Origin: CALDTK01 sp041744755 | Lineage (GTDB): Bacteria > Bacteroidota > Bacteroidia > Chitinophagales > Saprospiraceae | Assembly (NCBI GenBank): GCA_041744755.1 | Contig: JBGTKC010000097.1 | Location: 1-46,051 of the forward strand | Direction of reading: 5' to 3' | DNA: 46,051 nucleotides | Shown: positions 15,778 through 24,269 of the stretch, one piece after another | Layout of the letters: each line of letters begins with the position of its first letter | How positions within the stretch are numbered: the stretch's first letter is position 1 | Made by a program: the position numbers and the translations under genes | Notes under the pieces: generated by a model | What the model was told of the DNA's origin: nothing | Database searches by the model: none | Seen by the model: the letters and a program-made list of their open reading frames with translations, nothing else

Positions 15778-16620
15778 ATGACACCCGTCACCCCGATCAA
15801 AGGGCTGATACCCGAGCGGCAGATCGTGGTCGTCTCGCCGCACTACGACGATGTGCTCTTTACGGTCGGTGGCTACGCGGCGGCGGCGAGCGGAGGCTTT
15901 GCCGGAAGGCGCCCCCACGAGTGGTCCGTCGAAATCGTCTTCAGTCGCTCCAACTACCAGTGCCGCGCCGGTGTCGGCAATGCGGACGTAAGCCTCGGGC
16001 GCGTCAAGGAGACTACAGGCAAGCGCCTGCTAGAGGACACCTACTGCCTCGACGAATTGCTCGGCCGCCACGCCTACCGCTACGAGCTACACGGCGAGGA
16101 CGAATGTCTCTTGCGCGGGAAACATATCGGCGCCGGAGGGATGGAGTTTCCGCACGGGACCTACGCCGATTATGCGGCCATGGACTACGCCATCGAAGCG
16201 CGGCTCATCTCGCGCATCCGCCGCCTCGCCGAGTGTCGGGATACGGCGCTGGTCTTCCCGTTGGCGATCCGCGAACACGTCGACCATTTCATCGTGCGGC
16301 AGGCGGCCGCTGCGGTGATGGAGGAGCGCGTCTGGCCGGCCACCTTTTACTTCGCCGAGGACAAGCCCTACGCGGGCCTCGCCGACGAAGTCGAGTGGGG
16401 GCGGACGCAGGCCTTCATCGACAAACATCGTCTGGTGCCGAGCACCTACGCCGTGGATCACGAGTACGTCATCGAGCTGGCCTTCCGTCACTACGTCTCG
16501 CAGGTAGAGCCGGTCTACGCGGAAGGGATCCGCCGGCGAGTGGGAGCGCTACAGGCCGAGGTCGGCGTTACGAAGCGGGGCTTCGACCGCATCTATCGAT
16601 ACGCGGGACATGGCGGGTGA
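15778..16620 (+). CDS. PIG-L / LmbE-like deacetylase family protein
   Basis: A 280-residue protein of the LmbE-like zinc deacetylase fold, whose members remove N-acetyl groups from GlcNAc-type sugars and related small molecules. The catalytic/metal motif is S-P-H-Y-D-D at residues 20-25, near the N-terminus as expected. The second signature, E-H-V-D-H (family H-x-D-H), supplies the third ligand. I prefer the ATG at 15778 (M-T-P-V-T-P-I-K-G) over a GTG 45 bases upstream because the extra 15 residues look unrelated to the fold. The substrate cannot be deduced; there are no glycosyltransferase neighbours. The next gene starts 176 bases downstream on the same strand. Confidence 0.85.
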   Translation: MTPVTPIKGLIPERQIVVVSPHYDDVLFTVGGYAAAASGGFAGRRPHEWSVEIVFSRSNYQCRAGVGNADVSLGRVKETTGKRLLEDTYCLDELLGRHAYRYELHGEDECLLRGKHIGAGGMEFPHGTYADYAAMDYAIEARLISRIRRLAECRDTALVFPLAIREHVDHFIVRQAAAAVMEERVWPATFYFAEDKPYAGLADEVEWGRTQAFIDKHRLVPSTYAVDHEYVIELAFRHYVSQVEPVYAEGIRRRVGALQAEVGVTKRGFDRIYRYAGHGG

Positions 16621-16796
16621 GGGTTTGCGCGTGCTCCGGATACGGGGTCGGGTGTTATGTTTGGCTAGGTCGGTCCGGACTGGACCCACAACGCGGAGAC
16701 TATGCCCCCCGGGCGCTGTCGGGTGTTGCGCCACCTGCTGGGACGGCCCCGTGCGCATCGCCCGACTACCTTCCAGGCTCCAATGTCGAGGAGCGT

Positions 16797-19133
16797 ATGT
16801 CCAACCCGAGCGATGAGATCCAGGCCCTGCGAGCGGCCATCGATGGCCTTTCGGTAGACCAGGCTGAGCTTGCGCGGGAGTTGGAGGTCCTACGCCACCG
16901 CCTCGAGGTCGTCGCGGGGACGGCTTTCGCCAAAACGCCATACGTGGGATCGAGTCCTCCGCCTCTGCCGCCAGGCCCCGGGGCTGCCACGGCAGTTGCG
17001 CGGCTCGCGGTGACGAGGAGGCCCACCGCCGCCATCGAGCGCTGGATCGGCCAAAACCTCCTCGCCGTCGTCGGTATCGGAATCCTGCTTCTGGGCGTAG
17101 GGATCGGGGTCCGCTGGGCAATCGAGAAGGATTATATCGGTCCGCTGGCGCGCGTCGTCATGGGCTACGTGGTGGGCATTGCGCTGGTAGGTTTTGCCGA
17201 AAGGCTACGCAGAAATTACGACACCCTCAGCAGCATTTTGCTCGGCGGAGGCATGGCGGTAATGTACTTCGTCACGTATGCGGCGGCGGCCTACTACGAG
17301 TTGCTCCCGCTCGGGCTGGCCTTCGGGATGATGGTCGGGTTTACGGCCTTTACGGTGCTGGCGGCCCTGCGCTACGATAGGCAAATCGTTGCGCACCTCG
17401 GGTTGGTGGGCGCCTACGGGGTGCCTTTCCTGCTGAGCACTGGTCGGGGTGATTGGCTGCTGATGCTCGGGTACGTGTCGGTGATCAACCTCGGGATCCT
17501 GGGCGTGAGTCTCTACCGCGAGTGGCGACCCCTGGTGCTGGCGGCGACGGTGCTCACGTGGCTGGTGTTCGTCGCGATGCTGTTCGAGACCAGCGTTGCT
17601 ACGGAGCCGGGCACGGGCGTGGCCATCGGGCTCGCGAGCTTCAACTGGCTGCTGATGTTGGGGGCGCTCCTGGCCCCGAAGGTACGGCTCGCGCGGAGGT
17701 TGACCGCCCCCGAGGTGGTCGCGATGCTCTTCAACGGGACGGCCTACTTCGGGATCGGCTACTACTGTCTAGAGGCTAGCGAACTCGGGCGTTGGGAAGG
17801 GGCCTTTGCACTCGCGAACGCGCTGGTCTATCTCACCATCGCGCTCTACCTCAACCAGCGCACCACCGCAGACGGGCAGCCGAGTCGGGCACTGCCGATG
17901 ATGGCGGCCATGGCGATTGCCTTCGTCGCCGTCGCCATCCCGATCCAGCTCGAAGGACCGTGGGTGACGGTGCTGTGGGCCGTACTCGGGACGCTGGTCA
18001 TGTACCTGAGCGGTAGGGTAGCGCTGCCGGTACTACAGTGGGGGAGTTACGGGTTTTTGCTGCTGGCGCTGGGGAGTTTAGTGGATGACTGGGACTTCCG
18101 CCCCAACGCTGAGCGGAGCGTGTTGAATGTCTACTTCCTCGGCACCCTCCTGGTGGCGAGTGCCTTCGCCGCGAGTGCTTACTTCCAACGCCGCCTGCGA
18201 TTGCTCGGCGTCGGCAAGGCGTTCCAAGTTGCGCTTCCACTGATGAGTGGGCTGCTGTTTTACCTGTCGGGCTACCTGGAGATCGATGCGTACTTCGGCG
18301 CCCAGGCCGACGCGGTGTACGGCGATGACTTCACGGGATTCGACACGTTCGAAGACGATTACGAGCGGGACTATTTACTGTCGAGCGTACTCCGCGACAG
18401 TGGGTTGATCTGGGTGACGTTCTATACGCTGGCTTTCGGGGCCATGGTGGCAGGCCTCGAAAGTCTGTGGCGACGGGCCATCGATCCTCGGGGTAGATGG
18501 GTAGTGGTTGGCGTACTCGTGATCGGTGTAGCCGCTTTCCTCGGGCCCGGACTCTATGCCCTGAGCGAGGTGCGCGACGCTTACCTTAACCAAGACCCAG
18601 CAGGTGTACCACTGCTCGATAGTCCGCACATCACCTGGCGATACATCGGGATGGCCCTGCTGGCGGGGGCAATGAGCTTGTTGTTTGTAAAGCTGCGCGA
18701 AGAGCAACTACCCAGGGTATTGAGGCACGTATTCGAAGTCGGCTTCCACGTCGTGGTGCTGTGGGTGCTGAGTAGCGAACTCATCCACCTTTTGCGGATG
18801 GCCGACTCCGAGGTGCCTTACAAGCTCGGCCTCAGCATCCTGTGGGGCGCCTACGCCTTGTTGCTCATCGCGCTCGGCATCGGGTGGCGCCGGGCGCACC
18901 TTCGCATCGCGGCGATCGTGCTGTTCGGCGTTACGTTGGTCAAGCTCTTCGCCTACGATCTAGCTTCCCTGTCGACGGTGTCGAAGACGATCGTGCTGGT
19001 CGTGCTCGGGGTTCTGCTGCTGGTGATGAGCTTTTTGTACACGAAGTTCAAGGACAGGATTAGCGGAGACGCGGACAATGAAATCGCGAAACATGATGGC
19101 CAGGAGGACGAAAGTAGAACCGATGAGCCTTGA
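16797..19133 (+). CDS. DUF2339 domain-containing multi-pass membrane protein
   Basis: A 778-residue protein with a short N-terminal helical segment (E-I-Q-A-L-R-A-A-I-D-G-L, likely coiled coil) and a proline-rich linker (about 55-65). Some twenty or more hydrophobic segments follow, starting N-L-L-A-V-V-G-I-G-I-L-L-L-G-V-G. This is the DUF2339 architecture, including the conserved W-I-G-x-N-L-L-A-V-V-G-I-x-I-L and F-A-E-R-L-R. I chose ATG 16797 (M-S-N-P-S-D-E), preceded by GAGGAG; the frame is open far upstream only because of GC content. Function is unknown. The stop overlaps the start of the DUF3999 gene, and these two families usually travel together. Hairpin motifs are present at 16922-16936 and 17191-17205. 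Confidence 0.88.
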   Translation: MSNPSDEIQALRAAIDGLSVDQAELARELEVLRHRLEVVAGTAFAKTPYVGSSPPPLPPGPGAATAVARLAVTRRPTAAIERWIGQNLLAVVGIGILLLGVGIGVRWAIEKDYIGPLARVVMGYVVGIALVGFAERLRRNYDTLSSILLGGGMAVMYFVTYAAAAYYELLPLGLAFGMMVGFTAFTVLAALRYDRQIVAHLGLVGAYGVPFLLSTGRGDWLLMLGYVSVINLGILGVSLYREWRPLVLAATVLTWLVFVAMLFETSVATEPGTGVAIGLASFNWLLMLGALLAPKVRLARRLTAPEVVAMLFNGTAYFGIGYYCLEASELGRWEGAFALANALVYLTIALYLNQRTTADGQPSRALPMMAAMAIAFVAVAIPIQLEGPWVTVLWAVLGTLVMYLSGRVALPVLQWGSYGFLLLALGSLVDDWDFRPNAERSVLNVYFLGTLLVASAFAASAYFQRRLRLLGVGKAFQVALPLMSGLLFYLSGYLEIDAYFGAQADAVYGDDFTGFDTFEDDYERDYLLSSVLRDSGLIWVTFYTLAFGAMVAGLESLWRRAIDPRGRWVVVGVLVIGVAAFLGPGLYALSEVRDAYLNQDPAGVPLLDSPHITWRYIGMALLAGAMSLLFVKLREEQLPRVLRHVFEVGFHVVVLWVLSSELIHLLRMADSEVPYKLGLSILWGAYALLLIALGIGWRRAHLRIAAIVLFGVTLVKLFAYDLASLSTVSKTIVLVVLGVLLLVMSFLYTKFKDRISGDADNEIAKHDGQEDESRTDEP
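16922..16936 (-). repeat. dispersed hairpin motif: stem GGC/GCC, loop GAAA
   Basis: Antisense in the DUF2339 gene, in the poorly conserved linker; the coding strand gives A-F-A-K-T. Confidence 0.85.
17191..17205 (+). repeat. dispersed hairpin motif: stem GCC/GGC, loop GAAA
   Basis: Sense in the DUF2339 gene, in a third frame: F-A-E-R. Confidence 0.85.
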
Positions 19134-20424
19134 ACGCACCGTGGTTTCAAAGCACTTGGCCTTAGCCGTAGTGCTAACGGGGGTTTTGGCGCAAGCCGCC
19201 TTCCCTTCGGTGGCTCAGGGCCAAAACTGTTGGGTCGTCCATGCCATCTCACCTGCGCCGAGCGGCTACCACGCGGTCGAACTCCCCGCCGAGGCACTGG
19301 CTTTCCCGGAGGACAACGATGGCGGCGTGGATGCGGAAGCCTTTCGCCGCGGCGTCCCAGGTTACCCTCGGAGCCTTCGTGTCCTCGGCAAAACGAGCGC
19401 CGGGGATACGGTTCAGGTGCCGTTCGTGGGTAGGGTGAGTCCAGGGGCGCCGGCCGTGATGAGTCTGCCGCAGACCAACGTCGGGACCGTCGGTGAGGCT
19501 ACCCGCCTCACGGTGGCGCTGCCCGAGCGGACGTTGATCGACCGGCTGTACCTCCTGCTCGGTAACACCGACTTCGAAGGGCGTGTCCTGCTCGAGGCCG
19601 CCGACGAGCCGGGCGACTGGCAGACCCTACTGCCAGCGGCGCGAATATTGGACATCAGTGCGGGGCCAGCCAGCTATCGGTACACCGATCTGCGCTTTGC
19701 GGCGGTACGGTTCCGCTACTACCGGATTACGATTTCGGGAGTCGACCACCTTCGAGTAGAAGATGTGCAGGCCGCGGAGGCGAGTCTGACGGATCGGGCG
19801 AGACAGCGCTTCGCCGCTGCTGTCACCACGATGCCGCGCGTCGTGGGCACGAAGCAGACGCAGGTCTTGATCGAGCTCCCGGAGGCGCGTCTCATCGACC
19901 GAGTGACGGTGTACGCGAGTGCGGACGTGCCTTTCGACCGGCCGGTGGAGGTGAGTGCAGTGGCGGACACGATCTTGGGCGGTGACGGCGGTTTGCGCTT
20001 CCGTACGGTGGCCTCGGGGGCGAGTGTGCTCACGCGTGGTTTGATCGAGGCGACCACCTTCGCCGAGGCGGTGACGCAGCGGCTCGTGGCTACGATTTAC
20101 GATGGTGACGACCAGCCGCTGCGGATCGACTCGGTGGTAGTGGAAGGTCCGCGACGCTTCGTGACTGCTCGCTTTAGCTCCGGCGAGCGCTTTTGGCTGG
20201 CGTACGGGTGTGCGGGTCTGGGCTTGCCGGATTACGATCTCGCGCGGCAGATGGAATCGATTCCGACGGGGTTGGATACCCTCCACGTAGGCGGCGCTGA
20301 AGAAGTCTTGATCAACGCCGCCGAAGGTGCCGGCTGGCGACTCGGCGACTGGGCGCTGTGGACAGTATTGGCCGTGGCGGGGGTAGTAATCGTGGGGATT
20401 GGCCTGAGACTGCTGCAGAGTTAA
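19123..20424 (+). CDS. DUF3999 family protein, exported, partner of DUF2339
   Basis: A 433-residue protein with an N-terminal signal peptide (hydrophobic core L-A-L-A-V-V-L-T-G-V-L-A-Q-A-A, cleavage near V-A-Q-G-Q). A large periplasmic beta-rich region follows, then one C-terminal membrane segment (W-A-L-W-T-V-L-A-V-A-G-V-V-I-V-G-I-G-L). The pattern matches DUF3999. The ATG at 19123 overlaps the DUF2339 stop by 11 bases; an in-frame ATG at 19078 would overlap by 56. AGGAGG at 19102-19107 could serve as ribosome site. The overlap suggests translational coupling and a joint membrane complex. A GGC-stem hairpin motif with GCAA loop lies in the signal-peptide codons (19183-19197). Confidence 0.8.
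   Translation: MSLERTVVSKHLALAVVLTGVLAQAAFPSVAQGQNCWVVHAISPAPSGYHAVELPAEALAFPEDNDGGVDAEAFRRGVPGYPRSLRVLGKTSAGDTVQVPFVGRVSPGAPAVMSLPQTNVGTVGEATRLTVALPERTLIDRLYLLLGNTDFEGRVLLEAADEPGDWQTLLPAARILDISAGPASYRYTDLRFAAVRFRYYRITISGVDHLRVEDVQAAEASLTDRARQRFAAAVTTMPRVVGTKQTQVLIELPEARLIDRVTVYASADVPFDRPVEVSAVADTILGGDGGLRFRTVASGASVLTRGLIEATTFAEAVTQRLVATIYDGDDQPLRIDSVVVEGPRRFVTARFSSGERFWLAYGCAGLGLPDYDLARQMESIPTGLDTLHVGGAEEVLINAAEGAGWRLGDWALWTVLAVAGVVIVGIGLRLLQS
19183..19197 (+). repeat. dispersed hairpin motif: stem GGC/GCC, loop GCAA
   Basis: Sense in the signal peptide of the DUF3999 protein (V-L-A-Q-A). Confidence 0.84.
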
Positions 20425-20521
20425 GGCTGTGGCGGTGCCGAGGCTGACGTAATCATGAGTGCCGGCACGGGCCTTCAGTCCGCTGCGAAGTGCTTAAGCC
20501 CACGCAATACCTTCCGGCCCC

Positions 20522-21865
20522 ATGCACAGCACCGTCAGCCTAGTTCTCACCCTCGCGCTCAGTTTTGGCGAAAGCCTCGCCCAGAATCCGCTGCTCCCAG
20601 TTATCCTCCCGGAGCGAGAACGCGCTCGCGTCGTCGACGAGGTCCTCGCCGAGCGGCTAGACGATTTGCTGCCGGCCCTCATGCGCCGCTCCGGGCTCGA
20701 CATGTGGATCATCATCGGGCGCGAGTACAACGAGGACCCGGTACTGCGGACGATGCTGCCGAGCACCTGGCTCTCGGCGCGGCGCCGCACGATCCTCGTC
20801 TTCTTCGACCGCGGCGACCAAGCTGGGGTCGAGAAGATCGCCATCGCCCGCTATGACGTCGGTAAGCTGTTGAAGGGCGCCTGGGACATCGACGTCTACC
20901 CCGACCAGTACGACGCCCTCGCCACCATCGTCAAGGATCGCGACCCGAAGCGCATCGGCATCAATCAATCCGAGTACTTCGCCCTGGCCGACGGCCTCAC
21001 GAGCAGTGAGTTCGCGACGCTACAGGCGAAGCTTCCGACCGCCTATGTCGAGCGCCTCGAGTCCGCCGAGACCTTAGCCGTGTCGTGGCTCGAGACCCGC
21101 TCCGCGCGCGAGTTGCAACTCTATCCGATGATCGCGCACATGGGGCACGTCATCCTGCAGGAGGGGCTCAGCGTGCGGCACATCCACCCGGGCATCACGA
21201 CGACGACTGATGTGGAATGGGGCTTGCGCCAACTCGTCACCGACCACAAATTAGAGACTTGGTTCCACCCCAGCGTGAGCGTCCAGCGCGCCGACCGCGG
21301 CAACGAGGAATTTCTGCGCAGCTTCTCGCGCCGCCCCGCCGATGATATTATTTTGCCTGGCGACCTGCTCCACGTTGATTTCGGCATTACCTACCTACGA
21401 CTCAACACCGACCAGCAGCAACACTTCTACGTCTTGCGGCCCGGCGAGACGGAGGTGCCGGCCTACTTGCGCAAAGCTTTCGCCAATGGCAATCGCCTCC
21501 AAGACATCTTGACGAGCAATTACAAGACCGGGCGCAGCGGCAACGAGGTCTTGCAGCTTTCGCTAAAACAAGCCAAGGCCGAGGGACTTAACGCCAGCAT
21601 CTACACCCACCCTATCGGTCTGCACGGTCACGCCGCCGGACCGACCATCGGGATGTGGGACCAGCAGTCGGGCGTGCCCGGCAACGGAGATTACAAGCTC
21701 GCCGACGACACCGCTTACTCCATCGAACTCTTCGCCGCCACCGAGGTACCAGAGTGGGGCAAAGTAGTTCGTATCATGCTCGAGGAGGACGGGGTCTGGG
21801 ACGGGGAACACTTCTACTATTTGGACGGGCGTGCGGAAGAGATCCAGACGATCCCGAGAAGGTGA
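20522..21865 (+). CDS. M24 family metallopeptidase (Xaa-Pro aminopeptidase-like), exported
   Basis: A 447-residue pita-bread-fold dinuclear metallopeptidase. The N-terminus is a signal peptide (M-H-S-T-V-S-L-V-L-T-L-A-L-S-F-G-E-S-L-A-Q). It is followed by a creatinase-like N-domain (about 25-190) and the catalytic domain (about 195-445). Candidate metal ligands, in order: Asp in L-L-H-V-D-F-G, Asp in L-N-T-D-Q-Q-Q, His in L-H-G-H-A-A-G-P, Glu in S-I-E-L-F-A and Glu in M-L-E-E-D-G-V. Spacing after the second Asp is longer than in textbook enzymes, so activity is likely but unproven. Hairpin motifs fall in the signal peptide (20562-20576, read S-F-G-E-S) and in the catalytic domain (21555-21569). 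Confidence 0.88.
   Translation: MHSTVSLVLTLALSFGESLAQNPLLPVILPERERARVVDEVLAERLDDLLPALMRRSGLDMWIIIGREYNEDPVLRTMLPSTWLSARRRTILVFFDRGDQAGVEKIAIARYDVGKLLKGAWDIDVYPDQYDALATIVKDRDPKRIGINQSEYFALADGLTSSEFATLQAKLPTAYVERLESAETLAVSWLETRSARELQLYPMIAHMGHVILQEGLSVRHIHPGITTTTDVEWGLRQLVTDHKLETWFHPSVSVQRADRGNEEFLRSFSRRPADDIILPGDLLHVDFGITYLRLNTDQQQHFYVLRPGETEVPAYLRKAFANGNRLQDILTSNYKTGRSGNEVLQLSLKQAKAEGLNASIYTHPIGLHGHAAGPTIGMWDQQSGVPGNGDYKLADDTAYSIELFAATEVPEWGKVVRIMLEEDGVWDGEHFYYLDGRAEEIQTIPRR
20562..20576 (+). repeat. dispersed hairpin motif: stem GGC/GCC, loop GAAA
   Basis: Sense in the signal peptide of the M24 peptidase (S-F-G-E-S). The polar G-E-S is unusual inside a signal peptide. Confidence 0.85.
21555..21569 (-). 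repeat. dispersed hairpin motif: stem AGC/GCT, loop GAAA
   Basis: Antisense in the M24 peptidase gene; the coding strand gives L-S-L-K. Confidence 0.83.
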
Positions 21866-21879
21866 GTCGAAGGATGAAG

Positions 21880-22013
21880 TGTCGAAGGGTTGAAGTGTGA
21901 AGGGTTGAAGGGTTGAAGGGTGGAGGCGGGCTGCGTAAAAGAGAAAGGGTTGAAGTGCCGTCGAGTGCGCGCTAGCACAGCCCTTCAACACTTCAACCCT
22001 CCCTACTTCAATA
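21880..22013. repeat. imperfect palindrome of GAAGGGTTGAAG units between convergent genes
   Basis: The left part (21880-21935) repeats GAAGGGTT / TTGAAGTG several times. The right part (21980-22013) carries the complement, CCCTTCAACACTTCAACCC and TACTTCAATAC. It fills the gap between the M24 gene (+) and the minus-strand membrane protein gene, where it may act as a two-way terminator. Confidence 0.65.
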
Positions 22014-22024
22014 CTTGCTTTCCC

Positions 22025-23077
22025 TTAGGCTACATCCGCCGAGGCGATTGCCTGATCGGCGAACGTAGCCTCGTCCAGCTGGCGACCTAGGCCACCACCG
22101 AGAATCGCCGCACAGGCGCCGAGCAGCAGGCCGATGAAAGCAAACAGTGCTGCTTTCGCTACGCCCTCGGCGATATTCTCGGCTACTTCCGGAGCGCGCT
22201 GCTTGATCTCTTGTACATATTCATTCGCCTGGGCCCTGGCCTGGTCGAGACGTGAGTCCCAGCCGTCGACGATGCGACGGGCCTCAACCTTCGAGATGCC
22301 ACGTCGCTCGGCGATGACGTTGGCGACGGCGTCCTTATCGATCTGGCTGGCGGCACCGGAAGCGCGACTTTTCAGTCCGCTCAGGTAGTTGCCGAGGATC
22401 TCGTCGGCGGCTTGTGGATCACGCGCGGCTACGTCGGCGGTAGTCTCGGCGCGGTTGAGTTCGGCGTCCGCACTGTAGTTGTCTGGATTGAGGCCCGGCT
22501 TGCCGGTGTCCCTGAGGAGGTCGGCCACCTCGCGCTCGATGTCGCCGAAGGTGATGTCGTACTTATCGGCCTGGTTGGCGATCGCGTCTCCTACCGAGGG
22601 TGCCGCGCTGCTGATTGCGTTACCGGCTAAACCGGCGGTCTTGCTGATCGTGCTGCCGATGGTGTTGAAGATGCTACCTACCGCCGAGCTAGCGACCCAG
22701 AACGAGAAGACCGCGAACGCTGCCCAGGCGAGGAAGCCGTGGATCATGCTGGTCGACTTCTTCGGGAAGCCACACAGGCGTCCGGCCACCCAGCCACCGG
22801 CGAAGAGTGCGACGAGGTTGGAGATCCCAAACCAGATCGCCGACGCGATGCCGAGACCTTTTAGTGCATTGTCCTCCTCGGTGGTCGGGTTGATGGTTGA
22901 CATCCCGATAGCCAGGCCGAGTAAATTGAGCAAAATGAGGATCGCGAGCGCGGACACCGCACCGGCGAGCACCGCGCCCCAGCTGATGCGGCGGAACGCG
23001 GCATAGGCGGCGGGGCGGTCGCGGTAGATGGCGACGTTATTGCGGCGTTCGATGAGGTCCTTGTCAGGATTTAACAT
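22025..23077 (-). CDS. integral membrane protein of unknown function (YrzE/PhnA-like)
   Basis: A 350-residue protein. After a short polar N-terminus (R-D-R-P-A-A-Y-A-A-F-R-R-I-S-W-G-A-V-L-A-G), hydrophobic segments lie at about 32-58, 80-105 and 112-135, with a last one near the C-terminus (A-A-L-F-A-F-I-G-L-L-L-G-A-C-A-A-I-L-G-G-G). Between them is a polar, partly helical region (about 160-310) that includes G-I-S-K-V-E-A-R-R-I-V-D-G-W. The opening W-G-A-V-L-A-G-A-V is typical of small bacterial membrane proteins annotated YrzE or PhnA-like. No catalytic motif is seen, and its role is unknown. Its left neighbour is convergent. Confidence 0.75.
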   Translation of the reverse strand: MLNPDKDLIERRNNVAIYRDRPAAYAAFRRISWGAVLAGAVSALAILILLNLLGLAIGMSTINPTTEEDNALKGLGIASAIWFGISNLVALFAGGWVAGRLCGFPKKSTSMIHGFLAWAAFAVFSFWVASSAVGSIFNTIGSTISKTAGLAGNAISSAAPSVGDAIANQADKYDITFGDIEREVADLLRDTGKPGLNPDNYSADAELNRAETTADVAARDPQAADEILGNYLSGLKSRASGAASQIDKDAVANVIAERRGISKVEARRIVDGWDSRLDQARAQANEYVQEIKQRAPEVAENIAEGVAKAALFAFIGLLLGACAAILGGGLGRQLDEATFADQAIASADVA

Positions 23078-23471
23078 GGTGGGGTTGATAGGTTGTTATG
23101 TCAAGCGACGGCTAGGCGACAAATGTTCAAGAGGCTTCCGCCGCGAGGTAGTCCCGATCTGGTGATGGCGTGCGAGGCTGTAGCAGCTAGCGCTGCGTAA
23201 GGGCACTACTAATGCCGATCGAGTGCTCGTCAATTTGTTCTAACCACAACTACCCAGCTACGGCTGGCTCGCCAGCGTCAAGTATGGAACGGCATAGACC
23301 AGCCGGGTACTTGGATCACCGTAGTCTGCCTGCGGAGCGATGTCGATCATTTTATGAACGACTCTCGGACGGAGGCCACTGGTATAGGGAGTTTCGGTAA
23401 GAACGATGCGTGGCTTCAGGATTGGCCGCGGCGCGCGACCGCCACCATCCAATGCTTCAACAACTCAGTAA
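23078..23471. other. 394-base gap with a possible decayed or small gene
   Basis: No confident gene. On the minus strand, codons at about 23258-23464 read V-V-E-A-L-D-G-G-G, then R-I-V-L-T-E-T-P-Y-T-S-G, then M-I-D-I-A-P-Q-A-D-Y-G-D-P-S-T-R-L-V-Y-A-V-P-Y. This looks protein-like and could be a gene fragment. Only a TTG (23450-23452) is available as start, and I do not recognise it. The right end adjoins the prsW-like stop codon. Confidence 0.4.
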
Positions 23472-24170
23472 TTATCTCACCGCCAGCGGCGTCGGCTCAG
23501 GACCGGCAGCGTGTTTTGCCGTAAGGCGCAACGCCACCCCCCAAGTCGCCAATAACACGACCACGCCCAGCAACGTCACCCACTCCGCCCAGGGATTCAG
23601 GATCATCCAGTTGTAGAGCCCGTGCGCCACCACCGACCAGAATAAACCCTGGAAGATGAAGCTCGCCCGCCGTCCGGCAAGCGTCTGAAGCCTCGCGCGT
23701 CCGAGGAAGTAACCCGCCACCATCGCGAACGCACCGTGTGCCGGGATCGTGAGCGACGCCCGCGCGAGGGCGCCCGTCCAGTCGATGTGTGGCGCGTGCG
23801 CAATCCCTTCCGCGAGCGCGAAACCCATCGCCCCGTAGACGCAGTACACGATCCCGTCGAGGGGCTCGTCGAAAAAGCTCTTCCGGAAGGGGTACAGGAG
23901 CACGGGGAGGTACTTACACACCTCCTCGATTAGCGCCACACCCAAGAAGACGTACAGCGTGAAGACGATCGGGTCGAGGCTGTCCTGGTAGCCCAGCAGA
24001 TCGATGCGCTGCTCTAAGTAGTACGCCGGCACGGCGAAGAGCGCACCGAGTACGAAAGTGATCAGCAAATGCAGTGGCTTCTCCGGCGCACGGGCGTCGC
24101 GCAGGTAGACGAAGGCGCAAATCAGGGCCACCGGCACCAGCGTAATCAATATGTTGAGAACGGTCTCCAT
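23472..24170 (-). CDS. PrsW family intramembrane metalloprotease
   Basis: A 232-residue multi-pass membrane protein of the PrsW/CAAX-protease-related group; PrsW members cut anti-sigma factors or other membrane proteins within the bilayer. I chose the ATG giving M-E-T-V-L-N-I-L-I-T-L-V-P; the longer frame adds an arginine-rich stretch. The family motif I-E-E-V-C-K-Y (Glu82, Glu83, Lys86) is followed by F-A-L-A-E-G-I-A-H, then P-A-H-G-A-F and V-A-H-G-L-Y-N, which provide the expected Glu and His ligands. About seven to eight hydrophobic segments are visible. The substrate is unknown, and no anti-sigma factor gene is nearby. A GCC-stem hairpin motif with GTAA loop lies close to the 3' end (23513-23527). 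Confidence 0.88.
   Translation of the reverse strand: METVLNILITLVPVALICAFVYLRDARAPEKPLHLLITFVLGALFAVPAYYLEQRIDLLGYQDSLDPIVFTLYVFLGVALIEEVCKYLPVLLYPFRKSFFDEPLDGIVYCVYGAMGFALAEGIAHAPHIDWTGALARASLTIPAHGAFAMVAGYFLGRARLQTLAGRRASFIFQGLFWSVVAHGLYNWMILNPWAEWVTLLGVVVLLATWGVALRLTAKHAAGPEPTPLAVR
23513..23527 (+). repeat. dispersed hairpin motif: stem GCC/GGC, loop GTAA
   Basis: Antisense near the 3' end of the PrsW-like gene; the coding strand gives L-T-A-K. Confidence 0.84.
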
Positions 24171-24269
24171 GCGGGTCAAGGTAAACGACGACGGCCACCC
24201 GCGACGTGGGGTCTCGGATGGCCGCCGAGGCAACGCCACGCGCTGCCTCGATGTGCTGGGTCAATGAGG

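Noticed and set aside
15921..16796. N-terminal extension of the DUF2339 frame back to 15921
   Set aside because: It overlaps the LmbE-like gene almost entirely, is arginine-rich, and the family start fits ATG 16797.
22136..22157. GAAAGCA / TGCTTTC inverted repeat in the membrane protein gene
   Set aside because: Seven-base arms encoding a plain alanine/phenylalanine stretch; it lacks the GTTTT and GNAA features and is likely chance.
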